64,000 nt of DNA. Origin: Dipylidium caninum (taxonomy: Eukaryota > Platyhelminthes > Cestoda > Cyclophyllidea > Dipylidiidae). Below are positions 51,101 to 64,000 of the stretch, piece after piece. The stretch lies in the NCBI GenBank assembly GCA_017562135.1, contig QEYB01000629.1, positions 868,001-932,000 of the forward strand, read 5' to 3'. A model generated the notes under the pieces. It saw only the letters and a list, made by a program, of their open reading frames with translations, was not told the origin of the DNA and made no database searches. Position 1 is the first letter of the stretch. Every line of letters starts with the position of its first letter. The translations under genes and the position numbers were made by a program.

Positions 51101-54100
51101 CTAGAGCCTTTAACCTTCGCTTTTCGCTATGTTTATCTCACTCTATTCTGTTAAGACATGGTGTTAGGAAGAAACGCATGTCATCCTTCAACCATATTCA
51201 CCTAAATGGAAGTTGGTGGGGAACTGGAATAGAAACCCACATACTTGTCAATTTAAGCTCTTACTATCGTTGGTAAATTGTTTCTCTGGCACTAAACGTT
51301 CCTAAGTAAGTTCCTAGTTAAGAGGAACTTAGGGTTCATAAGTGGTAATTCCTTTCACATACTTTCCTAATAACCAGGTTGTCCGGTCAAGAGGGAACAC
51401 CAATTCGCCAATATCTCACTTGCTTACGGAATTACCTATTCTAATGCCGAATATTCAGAATTTTGTGTGCCACTGACAGTATTCGTCAACAGTAAACTCG
51501 AGGAGCTAATCGTGAGGATGAAAAATAAATATAGGATCATGAATAGCTCCCGTCTGTATCAACTCTTTTTTCTTCAAAGCATTAGTGGGAGTAATGTTGA
51601 GAAAGAATAAAAGGCAAGGTTCTTTCCAGCGTTCGCAGGACCCATTTAGGGGAACTTTTAACTGCGATGCTCGAAAAATGTTATATCGCCTCTTTGATTT
51701 CTACCACAACTCGCGAACTTAAAACCGCTGCAGAGATCGGCTTTCTTAATAGTTTAGGAAGGAACTAATGGAAGGGCAAAGTAGGCTTATGTTAAAACAT
51801 TTCTCCCTCTCATTTTTCTGTGATTATGACAGCTGGAATTTACTTGACATCGTTTCCTTTGCTGCAATTTAGCTAGTCCGAGAATTCTAACACCTCTCCT
51901 ATTGCTTAGAAGGGAATGGCATTACGTATAATTCCACGGTGCCATACTACCTCGCACACGTTATAGGCGGCTTGAGAAAATCGGTTCTAATCTGAACGCT
52001 AGACAAAAACCTGCTGGACGAGTCCTCTTCTTTACCGTTACTGGGAGGACGTCCACCCTCCTACTTATTCTTGTAAAGAAAAGGCTAAATCCTAAATGGA
52101 AAAAGGGATTGCGTCATGTTGGGTTGTTAACTGTTAGCGTTTGAGCCTCCAGAGTCTAGTGGTGTAATCACTGGGCCAAATGCGTTCTCGACTGAAAGTC
52201 TTAAGATTTTCACTTTAAAAGTTAACTGAGTTGGTTTGTTCCTAGCAGTGGTAGGAGGAGTGAGAGAGAGGGAGTAAGGTCGGCAAACGCAATGAAGCAT
52301 GGCAATAATGGTTTTTGATGGGAAACTCCGTTTTTAGCAGCATTGTGTTGAATAAATGAAGTGACACCTAATGGGCATCCGGTCTCCGCAGATTTGATTA
52401 CTCCAGTGCTGATGGTGTCGACTGGTACGGCAAACTTCCTATGAAGTGGAAAGTGATGGTGCTTATACCATGTAAGGCCTTGTATTTCACAACGGTCGAA
52501 TTCCGTTTTTTCCCTCCTTCGTACAAGTTTTGTCTCAGGCACACCACTGCGATATATAAAATGTTTGATCGAAGGAATTCCTTTACTTTCCGAAATTTTC
52601 TTTATTCTCTCTCAATATAAAACACTCTCTTTAAGAAACTGTTTTGCGGGCACTGGTGACGTATGTCAACATCACCAAACACCTGCCTCAGCGATCATGA
52701 GCTGAAATATTTACAACTTCGATCATTACTTGTGGCAGCTGTTATGTCGGATGGTTAAAGAAACACTTTATTCACGGGCCCACCTTAGCATAACCCACTA
52801 CCGAACATTGACTTCGGAGTTTCCGAACTGCAGATGTATCACAGGAATGACCAGGGAGGAGTGGGGAGAGCCATTTAGGCGAAACAGCATATGTAATTTC
52901 AAGATGACACTGTTTTCAGAATTACGACTAGTAGAATTGCAACCAAATATGTGTAAACATCTGGCTGTGCATTGTACTGCACTTTACTTTCCACGTCTAT
53001 TCAAAATTGCAATTTTGCCCGTCCACATGCATGGGGAGCGAGCGCAGAGTTAAAGGCTCATTAAGCAGAGAAAAAGTGAAAACCTTGGCACTACATCGTT
53101 GCGTAGGTGAATTTATGAGCACAGAAAGGCACATCAGCTCCATCGTCTTCCCCTTCTAGCATCAATTAGAAAGGGAGGCGATGGTATACTTGAAGAGCGC
53201 TCCATTCTATGAAATGTGAAATATTTCGGATTGATGCCTTAGGCTACTTTTGTAAGGCGCCTCGAAGAAGTGGAGTTTGGTAAAATGACATCCGCAAAAT
53301 AAATTTCCACTATTTTTTCTCTTACTATAAGCAATCATAATTGTTAAGAGTCTATCAGCATAAGCGGTTTCATTTATTCCCACTAGAATTATGCTTTTTG
53401 ACAAACAGTTTCGCATTTCGTTTGTCTAACGAGGAACTTTTCCTCTGTCTTGCGAATAGACCATCCGGAGTAAATTACACTATTAGTCCAAAGCAGATAA
53501 CTACTGCGTCAAATTCCTCAACAAGTGATGAGAACCACGTGGAGGTTCTGGCCAACTCGGGACCTCGGTCCAGGGTGTATCATCATAAAATTCATTTTGC
53601 CGGCCGATCTCAATCACCTCCGGCCCACAACAATGGTGGTGACGCGCCGAATGACAGCATCGAACCGCACTACGCCTCAGGGCCGCCTCGAGAAACTGGA
53701 TGTTTGCGAATGGGCCTCGGAATGGCGCCAAGTCGATGTGAGTTCTCTCATGCAGTGACGGGAAATGAGTGCGCTATGAAGTGTAAGAGTGTGTGGCAAT
53801 GCTAAGCATATAGCAAATGGAATGGCCGTTCGCGCAGTCCTGACGCTCGAAGACCAACTCTCTTTGCAAAACTTAAAAATTCGTTTTGACTTATAAATGC
53901 TGCTTCATAATCTCATCTCTTGTTAGTGTTTCCGCATTTTTGGCCCACTGCCAAAAGGAGCATAATAGTACAAGACCTTTAATAAACGTAAAACATTTTC
54001 TGGACTAATAATTCCAGTTTATTGAGAGTAAAAGTTCATTTAAGATAATTTATTACCATGAACATATCGTGTCTCTATTCACATCTTTCTGATTACCAGA

Positions 54101-57100
54101 AAGCAGCTGTTTTTCATTTCCCAGGAAAGAAATGTGGCGAGAAGCGTAACTATAACGTTCACTTTTGTTGGTTTCTTGGTGATATACGTACAGTGAGCGA
54201 AGATAAAGTTCCTGTCGCCTCTTATACACGATCTATTAAGACGATAAACAAGCTTAATTTACTTTTCGCTTGCCCACTCGAAAGTTGGCTGTAAGATGTG
54301 GAACCGCTTCAGCTGCCAAACGCTCCGACGGTTCAGTGGACTTATGCCACGTGTATGAGAAAACGAGGTGTTGGAATGCACTGCCTCTTTGACACCTTGT
54401 CTTGACACCCACTTCCATATTACAAGGAAATGAGTAATTACATGTTTAAGTAACATCTCTTACAAGATGGGCATGATCATGATTGACGATCTATGCCTGC
54501 CTACTTGGAACCTACAAGATCTATTCGCTGCTCATTTTGTCTTCACAAGCCCGACAGGGGGAGGGAATAGGTGTAGAGCGGGAAGGTTCGATTTTGCTGC
54601 CAAAAATTTTCAGGTATTCTCTACACAGTCGCATTTTTTGACACTCTGATCTAATTATGTTTTGCGGGGCAAATGGGTTATGGAGTCGCTCGATGCTACC
54701 CCGTTGTCCCTTTTGGCATACTTCTTCGGTAAATTCGCAGGTAGTTTTGACCGTGGGCTAACCAGAAAAACTAAAGGCAAATGGACGTAATTCCGTCATT
54801 CCTGACGTCTGAAGTTCGTATAATTTTACTCTGAGCGCATGAAATTAGTGTTGCATGTGCAGGTGCCGCCAGTAAATGTGTATCAAAATTGTTGAAATTT
54901 CCCTAAGATCATCAAACACTTTCTGAATTATCTCTCCCGCCTGTTGGTGTTATTAATGCGTCCTCACAAAGGGCGATAAAATAACATCAAAGGGCTGTCA
55001 AACGAATGAAGGATAACTCGCGAAAAAAGTGACGCCGCCTTATTATTAAGATTTTGGCGAAAGAACGGATTGTGACACCTCTCGAGATCACTACTTATAA
55101 GTGGTTTCAGGGTACATCCTTCAAAGCAGACTTGCTAGAGGCACTAACTGAATGCGACGAATTGCCCTGTTTGGACCAGTGTACACGATTCTCCTGACCG
55201 CATGTGCTGCAGGGGGACCTCTTTCGCCTCCCTGCGACCCTCCGACTAACAATCGCCATCGAATCTGGCTCGTCTAGCTGAAGGCTGGAGGACTAGTTGA
55301 CTGGCGTGTAAACAAGGAAGGGCACAAACCCTAGTCTCCGTAGTTTTTGAAAAAAGTGCAATCTATGCCAACTGAAGGGGAAAGGCTTTTATTTCGTGGG
55401 ATCCTCACCACAATTAAGGTTTGCTCTTATATTGAAGAAAGAATCAAGTTCGCAGGTTTACAATTTTACACGTCCACAAACATCCTCTGGCTTTTACTCT
55501 TCGTAAACGAATATCCTGCCAAAAATGCGGAAATATTAATGCAAAACGTGTGATAGTTGCCATCTTATCTTTCAGCAATGGATCTTTCCCAAAAGCCGGG
55601 GACCTACAAGGCGACATATACCCAAGGAGATCAACTGAATCACATCAAGGCTATTCGCAAACGAAACAAACAGCATAAGTGTGGCCCTGGGAAGGACTCC
55701 AGCATTCATCCCATCGCGTCTCAGCTGCCCAGTTCCTACCCTCGTGCCGAGCACAGCGGTGGCATTCGGGGTGGTGGCGGAAGTGCCATAGATGTTCGAG
55801 AGATCTACACTCTTCACGATCAAGTCAAAGACGACGCCTCGACTGCTGCAGAGTCCTTCGAGGTGGACTCGTACAATCGCTTTAGCTACGAGGTCGAAAG
55901 CCCAAAGTTTTCTCCTGTAATTTACCGTAATCTACCAGTGGTTTCCATGGCCAATTCCATGCCTTACTCGGGAAGCAATAGCAAAGATCGGACAGGAGCT
56001 CGTACAAGCGGACTTCTCACTGATGATGATGTTGATATCCGACCCAGGTTCTCCTTCATTTTTCAACACTAGTTACTTCTCTCTGATACGTTCTGAGATG
56101 TGTGTTTTAAATTTGCGCCATATAGTTTAGTTAAATCAAAACCTACTCCCACCATTCGTTGCACCCACATTATTTCTCAGGAATAGTAATTTTTGTTAAT
56201 CTATAACTACCGCCTTAATCGACGTTAAGAGGAGAACGGACCATTTTTCGCCTGGCAGACGCTTATCCACTGCATGCGGCTTCATTTAACATTACACAGA
56301 AAAAAAATTACACCCTTGATTGTGTCTATCCTTTAAAGTAAAATGAATAGATTTGGCTTACCTTGGTTCGGCTTGGCTTTATATAAGTTGGCTATGTTAA
56401 GCTTTAAGTTTGTTGCCAAAACATAGGAACGATTATTTTTCAAATAACCTACTGAAGATAAAACGTCTAACCGCCCTGTTAGCCTCAGTGATATCTTTTG
56501 TGAGGAAGAGAATATTCATGCATATCTACTATCCACCTCGGATGCCGCTCATTTATTCAGTTGGTTGAAATAATCCTGAGAATTGCTTTCTTCTGACACG
56601 TAATGCCGAGTTCATCTGCCTCATAATGTGTTTAAATAATCAGTCTTCTGAGAGAGTAGAGTGAACGAACAGGTGGAGCCCATAGTCTACCTCCTGCTAA
56701 ATACCATATACGCATCTTCGAGATATCGAGTACAAATTTCACCCTTTCCTCAGATTAGTTTAAGATGAAAATGAAAGAGATTAGAATAATTATCCCCTAT
56801 TTCTCCCCTTTTTTGCCCTATTGCACCACTTTATGGTACAACCGGCTGTTTTTTTACGTGTCTAAAAGACTTACCAAATTGAGGTTTTGAAGAGCTTACC
56901 GTTGCGTGAGTTTCAAAAACTGGAATAAACGTTAGTTAGGAAGGAAATACTTCAGTGAGTTATGTGTGAAGTATCAATTCTTCTTGGTAAGGCCTAAACA
57001 TCGAGTAATTTCGGCGCTTCTTACTGTCCGCCGAGATGGTAGTCGACCATTGCCATCTGCGGGTTTGATTTTTAAATAAACTCAAGCGTGATGCAGGACA

Positions 57101-60100
57101 GTCTGTCATTCTGCAAATTGGAATGCATATTTCAGACGTTCGTTGTTTTTTTTAAAGCAGTGAGATGTTGACAGCCTCTAAGGACAGTCTGAGTAACAGT
57201 TATCCGCGTACTCTGACTCCCATCCATCTTCCATCCGCTGTGGTTACGGCTCGAACGCCTTCAGAGAACAACCTTCGATCCTTCTGGACCAAGGGAATGA
57301 GCCGCGAGAGGCGACAAGTGGAGTCGGTGTGGGCGGTGGAGATGCCAATACCGGAAGTAACGCTGCGGCTTGAATCCAAACCGACTTCCTATCAGCACTG
57401 CGCACCCTCCCCGTGCCAGTGTCTCGAACATCGTATCAGTTCTCTCGCCTGCCCACTACAACACGGTAATTCAACTTTCTCTCTCGCCTCATTTTGCTTG
57501 ACTGAAAATCGTTTTAACCCTACAAAATGTGTGCTAGGACTTTTACTTTGTCCACCTATCGTGGTAGGACAAATGGCAAGTGGAGGTTTCATAGATGGCA
57601 AAGTGATAGTTTTTCATGATTTCAGTGGCTTAAATTTTCCATTAAATTTTAAAATGTTTTTTGTCTTCTAACTGATCATAAATGCCGATTATGAGGACAG
57701 AAAAGGCGATAGTCGGCCTGCTATTAGGTATAACATAACGGTGAGCACCTCTATCCATGCCAGTCACAATTGTTCTGAAATGACTTATGCGAAATGCGCC
57801 TTTATTTCGTTCAGACCTCTTCACTCCGACCGAACTTACATAAATCACAAAAAAGGCATTCTAAAGCGTTTTATTTTCAAAACCTTTGACATTTCTCCTA
57901 GCATAGTCCACCATTGATCAGCCTCATTGGGTGGCACTGAGTGAATCAAGGTGGTTATTGAATGGCTCCTCCTCCCTAAGGGCTAAGTATGGGAGCACAA
58001 ATCCATACCATATCGTCATATATCAAATCCAGTGTTACTTTTATGTGCCTACTACGGTGGAATGCAATGTGCCGTTGCATCATCTCCTAAAACTAGTCTT
58101 GTGTGAGCTTGAATATGTCGTGCATAATGCATTGCAACAAGGTGAGGTGCAAATTCCTGGCCATGAAATATCTTCCTTCAAAGAGTTTCGCCTTCTCCCT
58201 GCGCCGGCGTATTCACGAGCAGGGAGGAGGCTTATGCTCCCTACGCCCTCAGGTCGATGGATGGTGAAAGGGAGGTGTATGGCCAACTCTAACCGATTTT
58301 GAGAGTAATTGCCAATGTGTTAGTTACTCTTAAACTATGTCTTGGCCCTCACAACAGCACAGCTGGTTCATAGACATAGATCATTTGATATTTTCCGATG
58401 CATGCAGAGATTTCATTATGTCGAGTAGAACAACCAAAAATCATCTTATCAATGGTGACCTAAACGGGTCCAAGTCAAAGCGATTCTTCCAAGTAAATCG
58501 ACATATGTTCACTGTGGCCTTCAGGATGCAATAATGACTGGAATTTCTCATCCTTACTCACATTTGACTTGTAAATTGGGTGTTCTAGCATCTACAGGCA
58601 CCCAGCCTTGTCTTTTCTTAAGGAGTCCGTATGACCTGCGATGGGACTAGTATAAAAACATCTCTCGAGGCATACATTGTGTCTGGGGTACCGGGATAAT
58701 CGAGTGAATTCTGTACGCGCTGATACATCATAAGGCATGATAAGTGCGCTACAAAACTATGCTTTTTTTCTTTAACCACTCGTTTCTCCCGAAATGCCTC
58801 GTTAAATGTCTAGGTGATTGTCTCTTTTTTAAAGATTAATCCATTGTACCTCTCTTCGATGGAATTTGTTGCCTATTGTCATAACCTAACCGTGGAATTG
58901 TTCTTTAGGCTCTGCTTTGTGCCATAGCCCCTCCAAAGTTGAATCATGAGCAGCTAAAATTAAATTAAAATTAAATAAATAGGTACAAAATTACGATTTG
59001 CCCTCGCTTCAAAGTTCATGCCACTTGTTCCACTGATGGCCTATTTCACTCTCTTACTTATGCTGCACTCGAGTTCTTCGAATAACTTTAATGCTACCTA
59101 TTTTCGGGAAAGACACCTCCCATGGTGATTCTATTGCCATTTTGGGATTAATACCTACCAACTCAGCAAAACAAAACAAAGTGACATAGGAAAATATTCT
59201 TCGAGCAATCCTTAAATGGATGATTCACTTTTGTAGAAATGTGTAGAATTTGTCCTATACATCATTACATTACTCGCCCACATATTGCTTTGAAACAGAA
59301 ATGTCTTCGTAAAAAAGCCCTGACTTTTTGAACATACTTCATTCTCTTTCAGTTCTTATTAGTAAGTATTTTTTAATTCGAATCCGGACTAGTGTTAAAA
59401 GGACGTACGATTTTACGTAGATTACCACCACAAAAACTGCCAACAAACCGAGAGTCACAAGCCCTTCTGCGTGCTAGCAATCCGGACGGTTCTGAGAATC
59501 AGTCTTCCTTCGTGACCGCCCCAAAGACCGGAGTAGCCGGGACCTCCGGTCCTGCACGAAAACACACTGAATTTGATCCACCACCACCACCACCAGCACC
59601 AATACTCCTGAACTCCAACAATCTACTGCCCACAAAGACAAGAGCTTCCAGGGACACCTTCTATCAATGCCTCTACCATCCTAACAACATTCTCAACAAC
59701 ACCAATAGTAACTCTAACAAAGTTAATGAGCCCGATGAGAAGATCCACTACACGAGGCCGTATCATAATACTCAGAACCTCATTAACGGTGATGGTGGCG
59801 GCTTGAAGTGAGTCTTTCATCTTATTAATGTACAATACCGCTGGTACAGATATTCCGGTTCCGTAAAACGACAGTTAGCCCATACCTCTTACCGTTGATA
59901 GTTGATAAAATTTCCACCGCTTCTCTAAGTCTATTTCAGGGCTCGTTCTGGCTACCTCGTTTTTTCGATTTCCTGGCAAATGCGGTTAGCTATTTAGCCT
60001 TCCCATTACTTTTCCTACAATATAGGGACCAGTTTCATTCTTTCTATTCTACATCCCAACAAACTCCCGTAATCTCGCTGGTATATACAAATATATTTGA

Positions 60101-62995
60101 GTTCCAGATTTCGGGGTTATTTTGCTGCCAACATGTAAAGCCGTTGGGGAAGAGGCGCCAACCGGGCAGGTAGGATACGTCTGCCATGTTTTTGATACCC
60201 TCTGAAGCAAGGTCTTTTTGTCCGATTAATTAATAACCCTTCTAGACATGGTGTCATGGTGATGAAGGGGCGAGATGTCGTTTTACGCGTTATTCGACGC
60301 TTTTTTTCCGGTATTTGCGGAATTAAACAACTTCCACTGATTTGACCTCTCATTGCTTTTTCATCTAAAGTAATGTTCATTGACGGAGCGGAGGAAATCG
60401 AAATGGTTTACTAACTTTTTTATAAAACCCTCTTGACTAAGTCGGTGTGGCCGTAAACATAACACCTCTAGAGTCCTCTTTTGAGGATTTTCTATAGGTT
60501 TTGGGTTAAGATGCGCTTTGCGGAGCTTAAGAATTTCCCTTTTTGTCTCCAAAGACGAGTAAAACCCCTATTTTAAGTAGCGAGATTAGGTTTCAATAAG
60601 ATAAGTAACTCCGACAGCGATCAGTGCCAAGAAGAGTACTACAAGGTAACCCCCAAAGGAATGCCTCTAAGACAGTTCTCCACCTTCAGGATTTCCCGCT
60701 CTATTTGGCCCCCTTTTATTTGTACTCTTTGCGTAGTTCTAACAGAAGCTGACCAAGATGTCATCGAGAAACACCAATTATGTCTAGGCTCCCTCACATC
60801 GACGATGGCATTGGCAAAACAGAGTATTTCCCCCCCCCCCCCCCCCCCAAATTTTGCAACAATGTGCTAATCATGCAAAATAAGTCGTTGGGACTTGACC
60901 TCTTAATAAATCTTATGTTCCGAAAGGGGTAGCAAGGAAAGTCAAACTGATATCTGTGTAACCTTTTCTCTTGACGATCTCTGCATCATTAGCTCTCGCT
61001 TTCTACTCCACCTGATCCACTTAGTCGTGCGTCGCCACTACCAGCTCATTTTGGTTAGTTTGAAGGCATATACAGATATCCGTACGTAAATTAAATTCAC
61101 CCCATCTTATTGCTCAGTTGGCGTACAAATTCTTTTTATTCTAAATTTCACGTTAAAGTCTGATCCAAGCGTATGCTGGGGAAGTAGTCAAAGAGGTTGA
61201 CAGTGATTGCTCGTGTTGATGGACTCACTTTCAGCACCCCATATAAATGTTAGCTGTCACTAAATTTATTCCTTGTCAAAATACACGGGTTATAATCAGC
61301 AGTCTTCTTTTTAATTAGCCTAACAAGTCCCCTAATATGAATGAAGAAATCCACGATAGTATTTCACCATAAATTAAGAAATGTGCCTGTAAAATACATG
61401 CGAAATAAGTGACGAACAGGTCAACTTACTCTAATTAGTCATTAATCGCTTAACTAAATATGTGTAATAACATCCCCCTCCTCCCCTCATTTTCCTGGCT
61501 CAAGGAGGCTTAGCTCTTCCACCGTTTAAAAAAGTCAAGCTGGCGAACATTTATACTATTGATGGTGAAAATAGGGAATGGCCAAATACCGTCACAGTTT
61601 CTGACGGAAATGTCAAAGAAGTCTAAAAACTTTTGAACACTGGCCCTTTTTTTACAGAGGACATTGCCTGCAGAAAATCGTAGATGCTTCGCCCTGAAAA
61701 ACATATGTTTTCTCTCAAGTTTCAATGGACTATGTCGGAGGATTTCCTCCTTCACAGTCGGTAATATTAAAATTCTCAATCACTCAGGAGATAATGGATC
61801 AAATTAGGGAGAAAAGGGAACGTAATCGACATCGTGTGTGTTCACTTCTGCGTACTTATTTTGTGTCAGACACGTGTATAGCACTGGTGGTCTTCTAATA
61901 GGGCGTCTTGTATGCATAGGAAAAGTTGGCGTTGAATCTAATTAGACTATATTACAGGCGCCACCTTGATTGGCTTGTTTTGGCCAAAAATGTGGCGTCC
62001 TTTTTGCGGGATCAGAGCGGAAAATGCCCAAATTATGCATATTATCACAATTCCACCACCCATGGCACAATCACCTCCACTCATTTCCATCCCCCTTCCT
62101 GCTCATAGCCTTGCCACTTGGGGCTCTGTTCCACTCCAATTTTTGCCAACTGATTGTTACCGCATCGACACTTTCTGAGTCTTCGGATCCTCCTCGCATA
62201 TCGTAGGTGGAGCGAACTCGATCGGCCACCGTTTGGAGCCACGGAAGACGTAACTAAAGCTACTCAGGCGATGCCATGAAGAGATAATATGTGAATGATT
62301 TAGTAACTGCAAATATTATTAACTGACAAAGAATTTTCCAGGGCACAAACATTTTTGCACTACAACCATTGAGTCCCTTGCATTAAACTTAAACTGGTCG
62401 TGAGAAGAAGGAGCGGGTGATGCCTTCCCTGCTAAGATGTATGGGAAAATGAATGTCCTATTGTGACACTTTTTCGATAATGTCTGGTTTCTAGGCAATC
62501 AAGTGAATACTGGCCCAGGAAATAGAAATATTAAGCTGATAGCCTGCAGCACAAAGTAGAGGTGCCTTCTTGTCGGACAATTTGTCTATCCTTGCCTTCG
62601 GACCTAATAACTCCTCGACAGACATCCTGATGATTTCAGATCTTTACGACCGTGTTTCGATTTTCATCATATTTCTTCCATTTTCTACGTTCATTTGCCA
62701 CGTCGATTGCGAAGTCGGGACATTATAAATTCCTAAATGTCGCCAGTAAAGCAACGCCGAGACTATAGGCTTTGCTGTTATCTTTTTCAGGTACACCAAC
62801 AGCACTAACAACATGAGTAGTTGGAACAGCTATCCACGCAGTCAATCCCCACCGCCCGTCGCCAGTTCCAGTCGTCACCATACGCGCGGCACAAGTTTGA
62901 AACCCCTAAACACCGCCAGTCCTGTAGTCTACGCTGACATCCAAACCCATCCCGCTCCCGATTTCGACTACCGACCAAGAGCTAGCGTGCGTTGA
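36156..62995 (+). CDS. CDC14: CDC14 dual-specificity phosphatase with long C-terminal tail
   Basis: Exons: tentative 36156-36189, then 37207-37591, 40626-40692, 43839-43901, 44000-44087, 44543-44773, 49826-50168, 53460-53737, 55576-56047, 57161-57465, 59393-59807, 62791-62995. Phases agree throughout (about 961 residues). The N-terminal DSP-like domain has [23 protein letters not shown] and [13 protein letters not shown]. The catalytic domain has [33 protein letters not shown], the acid loop LFFPDGSVP, and the signature [12 protein letters not shown] (Cys288, Arg294), then RPGSIIG. A conserved [13 protein letters not shown] follows in exon 55576. CDC14 dephosphorylates CDK sites and acts in mitotic exit, DNA repair and ciliogenesis, depending on species. 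The tail (about 500 residues, low complexity) exceeds that of human CDC14A (594 residues in all). Exon 1, the acceptor at 59393 and the 50168/53460 junction are the least certain; the core exons are secure. Confidence 0.9.
37592..43838 (+). other. CDC14 introns around the small exon 40626-40692
   Basis: Two large introns (37592-40625 and 40693-43838) flank a 67-bp exon encoding the [16 protein letters not shown] segment. No other gene, RNA or element is recognised. A GT-rich microsatellite (imperfect TG repeats) lies at 42607-42637. Confidence 0.5.
44774..49825 (+). other. Large CDC14 intron that splits the phosphatase signature
   Basis: This 5-kb intron interrupts the active-site motif between HCK and AGLGRTG (phase 1). 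It contains the perfect inverted repeat at 44896-44946, a 19-bp C run at 47212-47230 and ATC-rich simple sequence near 48707-48723. No coding gene is recognised. Confidence 0.55.
44896..44946. repeat. Perfect 21-bp inverted repeat with 9-nt loop
   Basis: Left arm TTGACCAACTACTCATCTTGA (44896-44916, written here with one base beyond the 20-base core TTGACCAACTACTCATCTTG), loop AGACTCCTA, right arm 44926-44946 exactly complementary. It would form a stable hairpin in DNA or pre-mRNA. It lies about 120 bp inside the CDC14 intron after the catalytic-Cys exon. It could be a hairpin RNA, a minimal foldback element or an assembly/replication artefact. Confidence 0.9.
50169..53459 (+). other. CDC14 intron after the catalytic domain
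   Basis: About 3.3 kb. The reading frame of the preceding exon stays open to 50262, so retention of the intron start would give a shorter protein ending in ISSPLLRD. No other gene recognised. Confidence 0.5.
60830..60848 (+). repeat. 19-bp poly(C) run
   Basis: Homopolymer inside the last CDC14 intron. A second run of the same length is at 47212-47230. Homopolymers this long are prone to length error in assembly. Confidence 0.9.
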
Positions 62996-64000
62996 GACCC
63001 TCCGTCTAATAAGCTTTATTTGCTGTCGATTGTGTGATAAGGTGGCCTGAAGTCGATTTATTTTTTGTTATTTATGAAGGCAAGATTGATGTGACCGAAA
63101 TTTTTCATGATCAAATTAAAGGTCTACTTTGTTAAAATAGCAAATCTCACAAACCTGTCTATTCTTGTCCTTCCTGAAATTCCCATCTTTCCTTTCATCA
63201 CCTTACGTTTATCAGTATCAGTCACCCCCTCCAGTGGTTTTCTTTGCAATTCACCCTTCGAGGAGTCCGAATTGATGAAATCCTCAGTCTTCGATAGAAA
63301 CACTTTGTTAACATTTGCTTTAGGGAATAATGTTGACTTCTAATCGCCCTCTTGGCTTCTCCTGATGTGCTCCTTTCCCACTGACCACGTAACCAACCCT
63401 TAAATGGTGCCCGGGCGCACGCTTGAGGGGTGGAACCCAGGGTCGAGTCTACGGACGAACGTTGTTTGAGTGTAAAGGAAAGGGGATGAGGTTTGCCCAA
63501 ACCCCCAGCCGTGATATTGAGTGAGCGAATATAATCTTAGGACGAAAGTGAAATCTGACGAGCCTTCACTATCGGCAAGTTTGAACCAAAATCCACCTAG
63601 ATAGGAAAACAATGTGCGTATTAGGCTCAGAACTACACGTGAAAGAGTTTCAAGAGTTTTAGGGTCATATGCGTAGTAAAAGTAAGGTCTCATCTTGAAA
63701 GTCTGTAGACGCAATAGTTGTGTCCTAACCTCAGGCGAGACAACGCTAGATCAACGTTAAAATTAACTGCTAATGAGCAAGTTGACGACTCTAGTCGAGA
63801 GAGAAAGTGCAATCTATGTAGTTGCAACCACTTGCCCCCAATAGCCTCTTGCTCTCTTGAAGCCGCAGGTGTCGAATGCTATATCTGTTTCTGTTGAAGC
63901 TGTAAACATTTGGAAAAAATAAAATAATTCCTGTCGTTAACCCACTGAAGAAGAGACTCAACTTTGCCTTTGTTTTCTTTCTCATTATCGGGATTTCAGT
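62996..64000. other. 3' flank of CDC14
   Basis: No gene recognised downstream of the CDC14 stop. AATAAG followed by TTTATT lies just past the stop (63009-63020), but a canonical plus-strand AATAAA close to the stop was not seen; the nearest clear one is near 63916-63922 in an A-rich run. Confidence 0.4.

Noticed and set aside
53525..53758. Alternative plus-strand frame ([15 protein letters not shown]) over a CDC14 exon
   Set aside because: The other frame joins in phase on both sides to CDC14 exons, so this one is a shadow.

Overview
The window looks like nuclear DNA of a tapeworm (cestode flatworm), probably a taeniid. The reasons are eukaryotic split genes, many very short introns (about 29-45 bp) mixed with kilobase introns, moderate GC, and metazoan cilium, nucleolus and cell-cycle proteins. 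The organism is inferred from gene structure, not from a database match. Exons were placed by hand from splice signals, reading phase and remembered family sequence.

Layout. At 1803-10755 (+) lies a complete 15-exon CCDC40, the axonemal 96-nm ruler protein. Converging on it from the other strand is an enkurin (ENKUR) copy at 10908-11808, so two motile-cilium genes meet tail to tail about 150 bp apart. Next on the minus strand is the UFM1-specific protease UFSP2 (12730-16348). WDR46/UTP7, a nucleolar rRNA-processing WD40 protein, occupies 32371-35332 on the minus strand. CDC14, a dual-specificity phosphatase with a very long C-terminal tail, runs divergently from it on the plus strand (about 36156-62995) with large introns.

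The unusual part is 17083-31725, a head-to-tail array of four complete units of about 3.2 kb plus one truncated unit. Each unit joins about 1.65 kb of sequence not seen elsewhere in the window to a copy of the CCDC40-ENKUR convergent junction: the last ~30 nt of CCDC40 coding sequence, both 3' ends, and all three ENKUR exons with upstream sequence. The added 1.65 kb contains a CpG-rich island, a G-quadruplex tract, a minus-strand tRNA-like segment, a pyrimidine-rich stretch and a 10-bp minisatellite. Of six ENKUR copies only the one at 21906-22788 reads through all three exons without a frameshift (252 codons from the conserved start; vertebrate enkurin is about 256). The copy next to CCDC40 and the others carry small indels, which may be real decay or residual long-read assembly error. 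The copies fall into two sequence types and one is a mosaic, as expected from unequal exchange or gene conversion.

No CRISPR, operon or complete autonomous transposon was seen. The first CDC14 exon and a probable small UFSP2 exon are the weakest parts of the gene models.
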